Assembly (NCBI RefSeq): GCF_003031405.1
Contig: NZ_CP020469.1
Span: forward strand, 1,550,001-1,614,000
DNA length: 64,000 nucleotides
Source: Halomonas sp. 'Soap Lake #6'
GTDB lineage: Bacteria > Pseudomonadota > Gammaproteobacteria > Pseudomonadales > Halomonadaceae
Direction of reading: 5' to 3'
Made by a program: the position numbers and the translations under genes. Of the stretch, positions 53,692-62,625 are shown in pieces. Positions within the stretch are counted from its first letter, which is position 1, and every line of letters starts with the position of its first letter. The notes below the pieces were generated by a model that saw only the letters and a program-made list of their open reading frames with translations, did no database searches and was not told the DNA's origin.

Positions 53692-54399
53692 TTATGCGTT
53701 GCCAAGCGCCATTAGCATCTGATCAACCATGCGGGATGAGTGGTCTGCCGCGATATCTAAAAATTGCTCAAAAGAGAGGTGATTGTCGCCACTGCCTGGA
53801 ATATCAGAAAGAGCGCGGATAACGACAAAAGGGCACCCGTAAAGATGGCAAGTTTGTGCAATAGCGGCAGCTTCCATTTCAACTGCTAGCATTGCTGGAA
53901 AATTCTCGCGAGTGGCGGCTACTCGCTCAGGGGCAGACATGAACGCATCCCCTGTAGCAATTAACCCTTCACGTACATTGACCTCGCCCAGCGTAGCTAT
54001 AGCACTTCGAGCCACTTCGCGTAGCTGCTTATCTGCTTGATAAGCGGCCGGCATGCCTGGAACCTGGCCCAGCTCGTAGCCGAATACGACGGCATCTACA
54101 TCGTGATGGCGGACTTCATCGGAGATGACTATGTCTCCGATGTTAAGGTCGCTGGCGAAGCCTCCGGCGGAACCGGTGTTGATGATGGCATCGGGTTGGT
54201 GGCGTTCTAGCAATATTGCGGTACCAACCGCCGCGTTAACCTTGCCAATACCTGACTGCAGGACCACCACTTCTATGCCGTGGCGTGTGCCAGTATAAAA
54301 AACAAATCCGGCGTGCTCGTAGCGCTCGGCATGTTCAAGCTGGCCTGCAAGGATACTAACCTCTTGTGCCATGGCGCCGATAATTCCAATCCGTCGCAC
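53692..54399 (-). CDS. mtnN: 5'-methylthioadenosine/S-adenosylhomocysteine nucleosidase
   Basis: A 235-residue nucleosidase that splits MTA, SAH and 5'-deoxyadenosine. It opens with RIGIIGAMAQEVSIL, whose Glu is the conserved acid near residue 13; NTGSAGGFASDLNIGD near residue 74 and the catalytic Asp in VIRALSDIPGSGD near residue 198 are also present. It recycles methionine and removes a methylation inhibitor. It lies 55 bp downstream of folD on the same strand. Confidence 0.95.
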   Translation of the reverse strand: MRRIGIIGAMAQEVSILAGQLEHAERYEHAGFVFYTGTRHGIEVVVLQSGIGKVNAAVGTAILLERHQPDAIINTGSAGGFASDLNIGDIVISDEVRHHDVDAVVFGYELGQVPGMPAAYQADKQLREVARSAIATLGEVNVREGLIATGDAFMSAPERVAATRENFPAMLAVEMEAAAIAQTCHLYGCPFVVIRALSDIPGSGDNHLSFEQFLDIAADHSSRMVDQMLMALGNA

Positions 54400-54454
54400 G
54401 ATAAAGTACTCCTTTGTTACCCGCTTGCTTCAAGCGTTGAATGATGGGGGGGCT

Positions 54455-55312
54455 TTAATCTTGGTCGTGGCGCTCGGCTGCTTCTAAGGTGTTTTCAAGC
54501 AGGGTAGCCACTGTCATCGGGCCTACACCACCAGGTACTGGCGTGATGAAGCTTGCGCGCTCAGCTGCTGTGGCAAAATCGACGTCTCCCACTAAAGAGC
54601 CATCCGTCAGGCGATTGATGCCTACATCGATAACGACAGCGCCCGGTTTGATCCAGTCGCCTTTGACGGTGCCGGGTTTACCTACTGCGACCACGACCAG
54701 GTCTGCGCGACTAACGTGCTCCTGGAGGTTTTGAGTAAAACGGTGGCAAACGGTCGTGGTGCAGCCTGCCAGGATTAGTTCCAGTGCCATGGGGCGTCCT
54801 ACGATATTGGAAGCACCCACGACGGTAGCATCTAGGCCACGCACGGCAATGCCGCTTTGTTCCAGCATTGTCATAATGCCTTTTGGTGTACATGGGCGAA
54901 GTGAGGGCATGCGCTGCGCTAAACGGCCAATGTTATAGGGGTGAAAGCCATCTACGTCTTTATCTGGACGGATGCGTTCAAGGATTGGTCTGGCGTCTAG
55001 GTGCTTTGGTAGAGGTAGCTGAAGCAATATGCCATCTACGGTGGGGTCATTATTCAGTTGGTCTACCAGTGCTTCGAGCGACTGCTGGCCAATATCCGTA
55101 GGTAGGGCATGCTGAAAAGAAAGAATACCTGCCTGTTCGCAGGCGCGGTGCTTGTTATTGACATAGACATGAGAGGCGGGGTCTTCTCCGACCACTACAA
55201 CGGCTAGTCCGGGGGCTCTAGCGCCAGCTTGCAGGCGTGCACTGACCTTTTCAGCAACAGCGTGACGGACATTAGCGGCGATGGCTTTACCATCGATGAG
55301 TTGGGCGGCCAT
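54455..55312 (-). CDS. folD: Methylenetetrahydrofolate dehydrogenase/cyclohydrolase
   Basis: A 285-residue bifunctional enzyme interconverting methylene-, methenyl- and formyl-tetrahydrofolate. The catalytic lysine is in [17 protein letters not shown] near residue 54; QLPLPKHLD near residue 98, the NADP site [16 protein letters not shown] near residue 164 and the end [18 protein letters not shown] are all conserved. It would process one-carbon units made by the glycine cleavage genes elsewhere in the window. Confidence 0.97.
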   Translation of the reverse strand: MAAQLIDGKAIAANVRHAVAEKVSARLQAGARAPGLAVVVVGEDPASHVYVNNKHRACEQAGILSFQHALPTDIGQQSLEALVDQLNNDPTVDGILLQLPLPKHLDARPILERIRPDKDVDGFHPYNIGRLAQRMPSLRPCTPKGIMTMLEQSGIAVRGLDATVVGASNIVGRPMALELILAGCTTTVCHRFTQNLQEHVSRADLVVVAVGKPGTVKGDWIKPGAVVIDVGINRLTDGSLVGDVDFATAAERASFITPVPGGVGPMTVATLLENTLEAAERHDQD

Positions 55313-55523
55313 GTAATAAGATCCCTATGAAGGTTGAAAAGCAAAGCAGACTGCAAGGCGCGTGTAGATGACGCGCATTCTTAAGGAGCTAATTTTCGCA
55401 TGCTAGGAGAGCAAGGCAAAGCATCTATCTAATCAATCACTTTAGGTGTTGACTTTAAACTCAGAAGTAGTAATATATGCCTCGCTTGAGACGGGATATG
55501 CAGCAGCGTCTAAGGTAAGAAAT

Positions 55524-55600
55524 CGGGATGTAGCGCAGTCTGGTAGCGCGCCTGCTTTGGGAGCAGGATGTCGGGGGTTCGAATCCCTCCATCCCGACCA
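55524..55600 (+). tRNA. tRNA-Pro (anticodon TGG)
   Basis: 77 bases with CCA encoded. The acceptor CGGGATG pairs with CATCCCG; the anticodon stem CCTGC/GCAGG holds the loop TTTGGGA, anticodon TGG (codons CCA, CCG). First of a four-tRNA cluster. Confidence 0.97.
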
Positions 55601-55692
55601 CATACCTAGCGCGGAAGGTGGTAGCTTGCTTTTCCAGGCTTTGGTTGTGGTCAAGTGCCCATCAGTATTCAGTTGTTTAGAATGCTTCATGT

Positions 55693-55769
55693 GCGCCCAT
55701 AGCTCAACCGGATAGAGCAACGGCCTTCTAAGCCGTAGGTTGCGGGTTCGAGTCCTGCTGGGCGTGCCA
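55693..55769 (+). tRNA. tRNA-Arg (anticodon TCT)
   Basis: 77 bases with CCA encoded. The anticodon stem ACGGC/GCCGT holds the loop CTTCTAA, anticodon TCT (codons AGA, AGG). The acceptor GCGCCCA pairs with TGGGCGT, so the first pair is a G1-U72 wobble instead of G-C. Confidence 0.96.
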
Positions 55770-55860
55770 TTAATAATCTTGGAAAAGCTGTTCAAAGCCA
55801 AGTTTATTGCGGTGTTCTTTAGCAGCAATCAAGAAGTAAGTCTCTAAGTACTTTATCAGT

Positions 55861-55936
55861 GGTGGGTGTAGCTCAGTGGTAGAGCCCCGGATTGTGGCTC
55901 CGGTGGTCGTGGGTTCGATCCCCATCATCCACCCCA
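55861..55936 (+). tRNA. tRNA-His (anticodon GTG), copy 1
   Basis: 76 bases counting the extra 5' G(-1), with CCA encoded. The anticodon stem CCGGA/TCCGG holds the loop TTGTGGC, anticodon GTG. G(-1) faces C73, the tRNA-His identity pair. Confidence 0.97.
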
Positions 55937-56003
55937 TTGATAAAAAGTACTCATAGATAATAGCAGTTAGTACGTATCGAAAGTTTTCCCAGTTTTAGGT
56001 TGT

Positions 56004-56079
56004 GGTGGGTGTAGCTCAGTGGTAGAGCCCCGGATTGTGGCTCCGGTGGTCGTGGGTTCGATCCCCATCATCCACCCCA
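56004..56079 (+). tRNA. tRNA-His (anticodon GTG), copy 2
   Basis: Identical in sequence to the copy at 55861-55936 and separated from it by 67 bp. A tandem gene duplication. Confidence 0.97.
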
Positions 56080-56514
56080 TTACCTAGCGTTCAGTTGTTA
56101 GTACGCTACCGCACTTTACTTCTATATTATCCTCCCTAGCTATCAGCTTTATATTTTTAACTAGCAATAAGCAATTAAGCTGCTTATGCTGGTTTTTTGC
56201 CGTTCTTGTAAAATATTTTTATGCTTTTTATCTCCTTTCTTCTCCTTCCATTCAACCCTGTGTCGCTTGATGTGCCGCAAGGGGGGGGGGCGCTATTTGT
56301 TAAGCCGCAGAATGCAGCCAATTTTTGCAGACACTATACTGCGAATAGTTGAGTTATCCGTTTTTTAATAGTTTGCGATAGATATTGCTGTTCTGGTTTC
56401 GCAAAAGAGTTTTTTCAGCTATGTGAAACTGGTTTGTTTAGTGATATTTTTCAATCAGTTAATTTGGTTTGCTGGTAGCAGCTATTTTTTTAACGTTCGA
56501 GGGAGTGCGGCAGA
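56080..56514. other. AT-rich gap with G10 tract
   Basis: About 435 bp with no convincing gene. It is AT-rich, with a run of ten G at 56281-56290. The frame across 56186-56368 spans that tract but has no ribosome site and a composition unlike a normal protein. The promoter of the following dehydrogenase must be in this stretch, but no clear -35/-10 pair stands out. Confidence 0.55.
56281..56290 (+). repeat. Homopolymer of ten G
   Basis: A run of ten consecutive G residues in an otherwise AT-rich intergenic region, 225 bp upstream of the D-amino-acid dehydrogenase gene. Such tracts slip during replication. Confidence 0.95.
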
Positions 56515-57756
56515 ATGGCGCGTCAAACGGTAGTGTTGGGAGCAGGTATGGTAGGTGTCAGCATTGCATGGCATTTGCAGCGTCGTGGCCATCAGGTGAC
56601 GCTAATTGATCGCCGTGAGCCTGGTCGTGAAACTTCCTTCGGCAATGCGGGTATTATTCAGCGAGAAGCGGTTAAGCCTTACCCATTTCCGCGGGATATG
56701 AAAACCATTCTGAGTGTGCTGCCAAACAATCGAGTGGACATTCGTTACCGCCCGGCAGGCATGCTTAATGCAGCATCACCTTTATTAAGTTATTGGCAAC
56801 ACTCCTCTTCACGGCGATATGAGAAAATTATTCCTGAATACGCCTCACTTATTCAGCTCTGCCTTGAAGCCCATGCGCCTATGATTGAAGCCGCTGGTGC
56901 TGATCATCTGGTACGCCGTGAAGGGTGGCTGGAAATTTATCGTACTCCAGGCAAGCTGGCCAAGCGTGTAAAGGAGGCCGAGGAGGCACTTGAGCTTTAT
57001 GGTGTCCAGTTTGCGGTGCTGGATCGTGCGGCCCTTATAGAAAAAGAACCCGATTTAGGCAGTGATATTATCGGTGCCATTCATTGGCTAGATCCATGGA
57101 CGGTCGCTGATCCTGGTGGTCTTGTGGCTGCATATGCTGAATCTTTTTGTCAGCAAGGTGGACGTGTCCTGCAAGCTGATATCAACGGTTTCCATCAGCA
57201 CGGTGAGAGGTGGAAAGTTGAAGCGGCAACTGAAACACTAGATGCGGATGAAGTTGTAGTGGCACTTGGGCCTTGGGCGGGCGAGTGGATGAAGAAGTTG
57301 GGTTACCAGTTCCCAGCGTTTGTGAAGCGCGGCTATCATATGCATTATACGACCCAGCCTAATACCAAGCTTCGTAATTGGCTGATGGATGCAGAGGTAG
57401 GCTATCTGTTGGCACCCATGAACGCAGGTGTGCGGCTGACTACGGGCGCAGAGCTTGACCGTCTTGAGTCACCGGCCCATGAGCAGCAACTGGGTGCTGC
57501 TGAAAAAGTGGCTCGCACGATTTTCCCTCTTGGTGAGCGCCGCGATGCCTCGGCTTGGAAGGGGGCTCGTCCATGCTTGCCGGATATGAAGCCTGTGATT
57601 GGCCCTGCACCGCGCCACCCTGGCTTGTGGTTGGCGTTTGGGCATGGGCACCAGGGTTTTACGCTTGGGCCGGCCACTGGGCGTTTGCTAGCTGATATGA
57701 TGGAAAGCAAACCGACGGCTATCGATATGTCGCCATTTCGTGCTGATCGTTTCTGA
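56515..57756 (+). CDS. D-amino-acid dehydrogenase-like FAD oxidoreductase (DadA family)
   Basis: A 413-residue flavoprotein of the DAO family. It starts with an ADP-binding fold, VVLGAGMVGVSIAWHLQRRG, followed by FGNAGIIQ near residue 42, the DadA-typical Ser/Asn region. The C-terminal FAD segment is GPAPRHPGLWLAFGHGHQGF near residue 362. It would oxidise D-amino acids to keto acids and pass electrons to the respiratory chain. No alanine racemase or dad operon gene is adjacent, so the substrate is uncertain. GGGAG precedes the ATG. Confidence 0.85.
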   Translation: MARQTVVLGAGMVGVSIAWHLQRRGHQVTLIDRREPGRETSFGNAGIIQREAVKPYPFPRDMKTILSVLPNNRVDIRYRPAGMLNAASPLLSYWQHSSSRRYEKIIPEYASLIQLCLEAHAPMIEAAGADHLVRREGWLEIYRTPGKLAKRVKEAEEALELYGVQFAVLDRAALIEKEPDLGSDIIGAIHWLDPWTVADPGGLVAAYAESFCQQGGRVLQADINGFHQHGERWKVEAATETLDADEVVVALGPWAGEWMKKLGYQFPAFVKRGYHMHYTTQPNTKLRNWLMDAEVGYLLAPMNAGVRLTTGAELDRLESPAHEQQLGAAEKVARTIFPLGERRDASAWKGARPCLPDMKPVIGPAPRHPGLWLAFGHGHQGFTLGPATGRLLADMMESKPTAIDMSPFRADRF

Positions 57757-57909
57757 TTTTCGTCGTGCTTTTATCACGGTAAGTAACTTTTATCAGCGTT
57801 TATCATGCTGCAAGGTCAGCTATCTAAACAGCAGTGGGCTAGGAGTGAGGTGTAAGGGCGCTGGTTTTGCTACGCTTGGAGCATATTTAATGGAACGTGA
57901 GGTGAGAAG

Positions 57910-58119
57910 ATGGATATTGTCGCAAGTAATGCAGTAAGCACCGCACTGCATATGAATCAAGCGCAGACAGCTGAGCAAGCTCAAATGCAGCTATTCAAGC
58001 AAGCACTTGAAGTGCAGGCTCAGCAGGTTGCAGAGGTGCTTGCCTCAGCTGACACTGGCGCCCAGCCGGATCTCGCGCAAGAAGGCAGTAAGGGTACCCA
58101 GGTAAATACATACGCTTAA
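57910..58119 (+). CDS. YjfB-family putative motility protein
   Basis: A 69-residue protein starting MDIVASNAVSTALHMNQAQ, with the middle ALEVQAQQVAEVLAS, matching the small YjfB family (N-terminal MDI.A followed by a Gln-rich helix and a KxALexqa helix). The family is linked to flagellar motility by annotation only, and no flagellar gene is near. GAGGTGAGAAG precedes the ATG, and a terminator lies 46 bp after the stop. Confidence 0.72.
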   Translation: MDIVASNAVSTALHMNQAQTAEQAQMQLFKQALEVQAQQVAEVLASADTGAQPDLAQEGSKGTQVNTYA

Positions 58120-58165
58120 TTTTGCATGAGTAGTGTTTTGCTTGTGCAGGAGTACTTACTATCTT

Positions 58166-58192
58166 AAAACGCCGGTTATCCGGCGTTTTTTA
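58166..58192 (+). terminator. Intrinsic terminator of the YjfB-like gene
   Basis: AAAACGCCGG (58166-58175) pairs with CCGGCGTTTT (58180-58189) around TTAT, with more T residues following. Confidence 0.92.
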
Positions 58193-58334
58193 TGTTTTCC
58201 TGTTGCCCTCAAATTATTGGAGTTACCGCATGGTATGCCGCTATAGCCTAGTTGCGTTACCATATGCTCACTTAGGCGCCGTTATTGAGAGCGCTTTCCC
58301 AGATTGAATATTGCACCATCTTCTAGAGAACCCA

Positions 58335-59924
58335 ATGTCTGACGCTAACATAGCGCGCGAAGCTGAGCTGCGCCGCACCTTTGCTATTATTTCGCACCCT
58401 GATGCGGGTAAAACAACTATCACCGAGAAGCTACTGCTGTTTGGGAATGCTATTCAGCTGGCAGGTTCGGTGAAGAGTAAGCGCAACGACCGACATGCCA
58501 CATCTGACTGGATGAAGATGGAGCAAGAGCGGGGGATCTCGGTGACTACCTCTGTCATGCAGTTCCCTTACGGTGGGCGCATTGTAAACCTGCTGGATAC
58601 ACCGGGGCATGAAGACTTCTCAGAAGATACTTACCGTACGCTGACGGCGGTAGACTCGGCGCTGATGGTGATTGATGGCGCGAAAGGGGTTGAGGATCGC
58701 ACGATCAAGCTGATGGAAGTTTGTCGTCTGCGCACAACGCCTATCTTGACGTTTATCAACAAAATGGACCGAGATATCCGTGACCCAATTGAAGTCATGG
58801 ATGAAGTCGAGACGGTACTGAATATACAGTGCGCGCCAATGACTTGGCCGATCGGTATGGGGCGCCATTTTAAAGGGGTGTATCACCTCTATAATGATGT
58901 TGTACACCTCTATACCCAGGGTCAGGGGAGCCGTATACCTGATGATAAGCGTATTGAAGGGCTGGATAACCCAGAAGTAGACGCTGTGCTGGGTGAAGAG
59001 CAAGCTGAAGAGCTCCGCATGGAGGTTGAGCTGGTACGTGGGGCGTCACACGAGTTTGATCTTGAAGCCTACCGACGCGGCGAATTGTCACCCGTGTACT
59101 TTGGTACTGCTATGGGCAACTTTGGCGTACGCGAAATGCTTGACGGCTTTGTTGAGCATGCTCCGGCCCCACAGCCCCGCGACACTGATACTCGCCAGGT
59201 AACTGCCCATGATGAGCGGTTCACCGGATTTGTATTTAAAATTCAGGCCAACATGGACCCGAACCACCGAGATCGTATTGCCTTTTTGCGGGTGTGCTCG
59301 GGTAAATATGAGAAAAACATGAAAATGCGCCATGTGCGCATCGGTAAAGACGTGAAAATAGCCGACGCATTGACCTTTATGGCGTCGGATCGCTCACAAG
59401 TAGAGGAAGCTTGGCCAGGCGATATTATCGGTCTGCATAACCATGGCACCATTCAAATTGGTGACACTTTTACGGTGGGTGAAGACATGCGCTTCACTGG
59501 TATTCCTCACTTTGCACCTGAACTATTCAAGCGTGTGCGTTTAAAAGATCCGCTGAAAATGAAGGCGCTGCAAAAGGGCCTTCAGCAGCTCTCTGAAGAG
59601 GGCGCTACCCAGGTGTTTATGCCGGTCGACAACAACGATTTGATTCTGGGGGCTGTAGGTACGCTTCAGTTTGATGTAGTAGCCCATCGACTGAAGGAAG
59701 AGTACAAAGTTGACTGCTTGTATGAGGGCGTCAATGTGCAGACAGCGCGTTGGGTATACTGTGAAGATGCCAAGATGTTGGAGGAGTTTAAGCGTAAGGC
59801 CAGTACTAATTTGGCGATCGATGGTGGCGGCTACCTAACGTATATTGCACCAACCCGCGTTAACCTGCAGATGACCCAGGAGCGTTGGCCCGATATTCGC
59901 TTCCAGCCTACTCGCGAGCATTAA
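58335..59924 (+). CDS. prfC: Peptide chain release factor 3
   Basis: A 529-residue translational GTPase (E. coli RF3 has 529) that removes RF1/RF2 from the ribosome after termination. The G1 loop is [12 protein letters not shown] near residue 22, G3 [12 protein letters not shown] near residue 87, and G4 [11 protein letters not shown] near residue 141. The ATG at 58335 gives the family start [18 protein letters not shown]; the open frame reaches back to 58311. A TatD gene follows 11 bp later. Confidence 0.97.
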   Translation: MSDANIAREAELRRTFAIISHPDAGKTTITEKLLLFGNAIQLAGSVKSKRNDRHATSDWMKMEQERGISVTTSVMQFPYGGRIVNLLDTPGHEDFSEDTYRTLTAVDSALMVIDGAKGVEDRTIKLMEVCRLRTTPILTFINKMDRDIRDPIEVMDEVETVLNIQCAPMTWPIGMGRHFKGVYHLYNDVVHLYTQGQGSRIPDDKRIEGLDNPEVDAVLGEEQAEELRMEVELVRGASHEFDLEAYRRGELSPVYFGTAMGNFGVREMLDGFVEHAPAPQPRDTDTRQVTAHDERFTGFVFKIQANMDPNHRDRIAFLRVCSGKYEKNMKMRHVRIGKDVKIADALTFMASDRSQVEEAWPGDIIGLHNHGTIQIGDTFTVGEDMRFTGIPHFAPELFKRVRLKDPLKMKALQKGLQQLSEEGATQVFMPVDNNDLILGAVGTLQFDVVAHRLKEEYKVDCLYEGVNVQTARWVYCEDAKMLEEFKRKASTNLAIDGGGYLTYIAPTRVNLQMTQERWPDIRFQPTREH

Positions 59925-59935
59925 GCAGGCTACCT

Positions 59936-60697
59936 ATGTTGATTGATGCTCATTGTCACCTTGATGTTGCAGCATTTGATGCTGATCGCAGTGAGGTTAT
60001 TCATGCTGCCAGGGCGGTGGGTGTTAATCATTTTGTGGTTGCGGCAACTACGCGAGCTCGCTGGCCAGGCTTGCTGGAGCTGGGGGAACGAGCGGATGTA
60101 AGCCTGTGCATAGGCTTACATCCCTATTTTATTGCCGAGCACCAGCAGCAGGATCTCGCTGCCTTGGAACAACAAGTAGCGGGCAATAAGCGTTTCATCG
60201 CGATAGGTGAATGCGGTATCGACGGGCGCTTCAAGGATACTCTAGATGAGCAGTGGTACTATTTTGAAGCCCAGCTGAAGTTGGCTAAACAGTATGAGTT
60301 GCCCATAGTCGTGCACTGCGTTAAAGCAAACGATACAGTAAGCAAGCGGCTGCGCCAGCTGGCACTGCCTAGGGGTGGTTTAATTCATGCCTTCTCTGGG
60401 TCTTACGCCCAGGCTGACAAGTTTTTGCAGCTGGGTTATACGCTCGGTCTAGGGGGAAGCGTCACCTTTGAGCGTGCCCAGCGGCTGCGTGGCGTTGTTG
60501 CGCGATTACCCAACGATAGCTTTGTGTTGGAAACGGATAGTCCCGATATGCCCCTTTGTAGGTATCAGGGGCAGCGTAACGAGCCTCGTCGAGTAGCCGA
60601 AGTTTGCGAGGTCGTTGCCTCTTTACGTAACCAAACTGTCGAAGAAGTAGCGGCATTGAGTAGTGCTAATGCCGCTCGACTGTTTAATCTGTTTTAG
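59936..60697 (+). CDS. TatD-family metal-dependent hydrolase/DNase
   Basis: A 253-residue TIM-barrel hydrolase. Metal ligands are visible in LIDAHCHLDVAAFD (residue 2 on), IGECGIDGR near residue 95, PIVVHCVKAND near residue 126, LIHAFSGS near residue 150 and ETDSPDMPL near residue 202. TatD proteins are 3'-5' exonucleases involved in DNA repair and degradation. The start at 59936 was chosen from the family N-terminus. It is closely downstream of prfC, probably co-transcribed. Confidence 0.9.
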   Translation: MLIDAHCHLDVAAFDADRSEVIHAARAVGVNHFVVAATTRARWPGLLELGERADVSLCIGLHPYFIAEHQQQDLAALEQQVAGNKRFIAIGECGIDGRFKDTLDEQWYYFEAQLKLAKQYELPIVVHCVKANDTVSKRLRQLALPRGGLIHAFSGSYAQADKFLQLGYTLGLGGSVTFERAQRLRGVVARLPNDSFVLETDSPDMPLCRYQGQRNEPRRVAEVCEVVASLRNQTVEEVAALSSANAARLFNLF

Positions 60698-60711
60698 CAA
60701 CAAGCTGCCCG

Positions 60712-61674
60712 TTACGCGTTCAAGCTAACGGCCAACTGCTCGGGATCTAGGCGCTCAAGTGCATAGGGTAGTGAGCAAAGAGTTGCGGGTTGATCATGCC
60801 AAAAAGCTGCAGATACTCCTTCCATCACTTTAGTGCTTACTACCGCAAGCAGCTCTATGTCCTGCTCTTCATTGAAAGCACAGCTGACTACTTCGCCTAC
60901 CGACTTGCCGTCTGCATCTACTAAGGTATCGCCTATGTTAGGTGGCGTGTCTGTGGTGATGGAAATACGTGCCAGACGCTTTTTTACCTGACCACGGAAG
61001 TGAGCGCGGGCGACGACCTCTTGGCCGGTATAGCAGCCTTTCTTGAAGCTGATCCCGCCTAGCGCTTCCCAATTAAGCATTTGCGGTAAGAAGTGATCCT
61101 GCTGTGCGATAGTGATCCATGCTATACCACTACGAATATCCTCCAGATGCCATGCATTGCGTGTCTGGTCATCATCGCTCAGCTCATCATGGGGTGAGCT
61201 ATTGTCAACACAGAATAGCCAGCGTGCTTTGCCCGGCTGACGAAGCGCTGTCACGCTGTGATTGTTGTACTGAGTGTTGGGATGCTCTGGTAGGACCACG
61301 CCTGTTGTCTCAGCCAGTGATTGGGCCTCAGCGCTGGCGCCAATAAAGGTAAGTGACGATTGAATTACCAACTCTGCGCGATAGAACGCAGCAAATTTCT
61401 TTAAGTGACTGGCTAGCATATCTATCAGTGAAGTGCCCATTATTAAACGAAAATGCTCCTCACCTAAGCGTAGCAATTGGGCGTTAGCCAATACTCTTCC
61501 TTTTGGTGTGCAAAAACAGGTTAGTGGCGCGAAATGGCCATTAGCTAAACTGACCTGGGTGCTGGTCTGGCCTTGCAGGAACTTCTCTGCGTCCGCCCCC
61601 ATCACATCTAGCGCGCCAAGATGTGTAAGTCGTACGTTACGATTTAGTTGGGTCTGCAAAGTGGCGGCCGCCAT
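60712..61674 (-). CDS. ygfZ: Folate-dependent tRNA-modifying/Fe-S protein YgfZ
   Basis: A 320-residue protein related to the T-protein of glycine cleavage. The signature ISFKKGCYTGQEVVARAHFR, holding the conserved KGCYTGQE with its catalytic Cys, lies near residue 230. YgfZ binds folate and is needed for the activity of certain Fe-S enzymes such as MiaB. AAGGAG lies 8 bases upstream of the ATG. It is convergent with the tatD-like gene. Confidence 0.93.
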   Translation of the reverse strand: MAAATLQTQLNRNVRLTHLGALDVMGADAEKFLQGQTSTQVSLANGHFAPLTCFCTPKGRVLANAQLLRLGEEHFRLIMGTSLIDMLASHLKKFAAFYRAELVIQSSLTFIGASAEAQSLAETTGVVLPEHPNTQYNNHSVTALRQPGKARWLFCVDNSSPHDELSDDDQTRNAWHLEDIRSGIAWITIAQQDHFLPQMLNWEALGGISFKKGCYTGQEVVARAHFRGQVKKRLARISITTDTPPNIGDTLVDADGKSVGEVVSCAFNEEQDIELLAVVSTKVMEGVSAAFWHDQPATLCSLPYALERLDPEQLAVSLNA

Positions 61675-61786
61675 AAAAAAACTCCTTAGTGCAGGTGAAT
61701 GCTACTATCTGGCCTTGGCTAGCTATTGGCCGTGCCTTCGCGGCAATAGTTGAGCATAGAGTGCTAATATATGTAGAGCGTCGATG

Positions 61787-61822
61787 TTTTGACAAACGAC
61801 TGAGCTTTGACAAACGACTGGG
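61787..61822 (+). repeat. 18-bp direct repeats containing TTGACA
   Basis: TTTTGACAAACGACTGAG (61787-61804) and CTTTGACAAACGACTGGG (61805-61822) differ at two positions, and a third, degraded unit starts TTTTGGCACA at 61823. Each full unit contains the -35 hexamer TTGACA. Confidence 0.85.
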
Positions 61823-61864
61823 TTTTGGCACATGAATTAGCTAGGTGAGGGCGCTGCACGCCAA

Positions 61865-61892
61865 TTGCAAGGTAGTTAAGGCATGCTATCCT
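61865..61892 (+). promoter_or_regulatory. Possible sigma-70 promoter for the HMA-like/OsmC pair
   Basis: TTGCAA (61865-61870) and TATCCT (61887-61892) are 16 bp apart, each four of six to consensus, about 85 bp before the first start codon. Confidence 0.35.
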
Positions 61893-61977
61893 AGTTGTCC
61901 ATCCCCTTTTGGGTGTATTGGTATTGCATAGGATTGAGTGGTTCCTAACCTGTTAACATCATCTAAAAGGGCTGCAG

Positions 61978-62175
61978 ATGGCTTTTCAAGCATTAACATT
62001 TCACGGTGTGACTAACGCCGACCAGGTAAATAAAATCACCACGGCATTAATGATGCTAGACGGTGTTGATAGCGTTGAAGTAGGGCGCTATGGCGCTGAG
62101 GTAGAAGGGCGTGCCAAGCGTGAGGCTCTTATAAAAGCCATTGAGAAGCTTAACTTAGGGGTAAAGGTATCATAA
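61978..62175 (+). CDS. HMA-like small protein lacking the CxxC motif
   Basis: A 65-residue protein with the beta-alpha-beta-beta-alpha-beta pattern of heavy-metal-associated domains: LTFHGVTNADQVNKITTAL, LDGVDSVEVG and ALIKAIEKLNLGVKV. The metal-binding CxxC position reads NADQ, so it should not bind copper in the usual way. It may be a fold reused for protein contact. It overlaps the OsmC gene by one base (TAATG). Confidence 0.65.
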   Translation: MAFQALTFHGVTNADQVNKITTALMMLDGVDSVEVGRYGAEVEGRAKREALIKAIEKLNLGVKVS

Positions 62176-62582
62176 TGCATAAGCCCATCACTATCATCAG
62201 CCAGCGCAATCATGTTTTTCGTCAACGAGTTGAGATCGATGATTTAGACGCGCTGTATGCGGATGTGCCGCCAATAGTGGGTGGAGAAGGCAGTGCACCG
62301 GACCCGCATGATTACTTCGATATCGCGCTAGGCACTTGTAAAGCGATTACTGTACAGATGTACGCGAAGCGTAAAGAGTGGCCTCTAGAGGGGGTCACCG
62401 TAAAGGTTCAGCGTGATGATAGCCAGGAAAAGAAGGGGATCTATAAGTTAGCTGTTACGTTAGTGCTGCACGGTATTGACGATCCAGAGCAGCGTGCCAA
62501 GCTTGAAGCGATTAGCCATCGCTGCCCTATTCAGCGATTAATGACCCAAGCTACAGTAGAAATTGAGACGCACATCGAATAG
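62175..62582 (+). CDS. OsmC family protein
   Basis: A 135-residue OsmC/Ohr superfamily member. Two redox-type cysteines are present, in [16 protein letters not shown] near residue 56 and [12 protein letters not shown] near residue 116. The [13 protein letters not shown] lead-in is typical of YhfA/OsmC-like proteins. Many members reduce peroxides. It is translationally coupled to the HMA-like gene, and uvrB begins 43 bp downstream. Confidence 0.85.
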   Translation: MHKPITIISQRNHVFRQRVEIDDLDALYADVPPIVGGEGSAPDPHDYFDIALGTCKAITVQMYAKRKEWPLEGVTVKVQRDDSQEKKGIYKLAVTLVLHGIDDPEQRAKLEAISHRCPIQRLMTQATVEIETHIE

Positions 62583-62625
62583 CGCTGCATACTGGGGTAC
62601 TCCCACCCTAATAAAAGGAGAGAAG

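Larger units (their letters stand above)
61675..61977. other. Promoter region upstream of the HMA-like/OsmC pair
   Basis: A 303-bp gap between divergent genes. It holds 18-bp direct repeats at 61787-61822 and a possible sigma-70 promoter at 61865-61892. No gene is seen. Confidence 0.6.

Noticed and set aside
58900..58920. Ter-like GATGTTGTACACC in prfC
   Set aside because: It is in conserved coding sequence and differs from the Ter consensus at critical bases.
62583..62625. LexA/SOS box in front of uvrB
   Set aside because: No CTG-N10-CAG dyad is present in the short gap after the OsmC gene.
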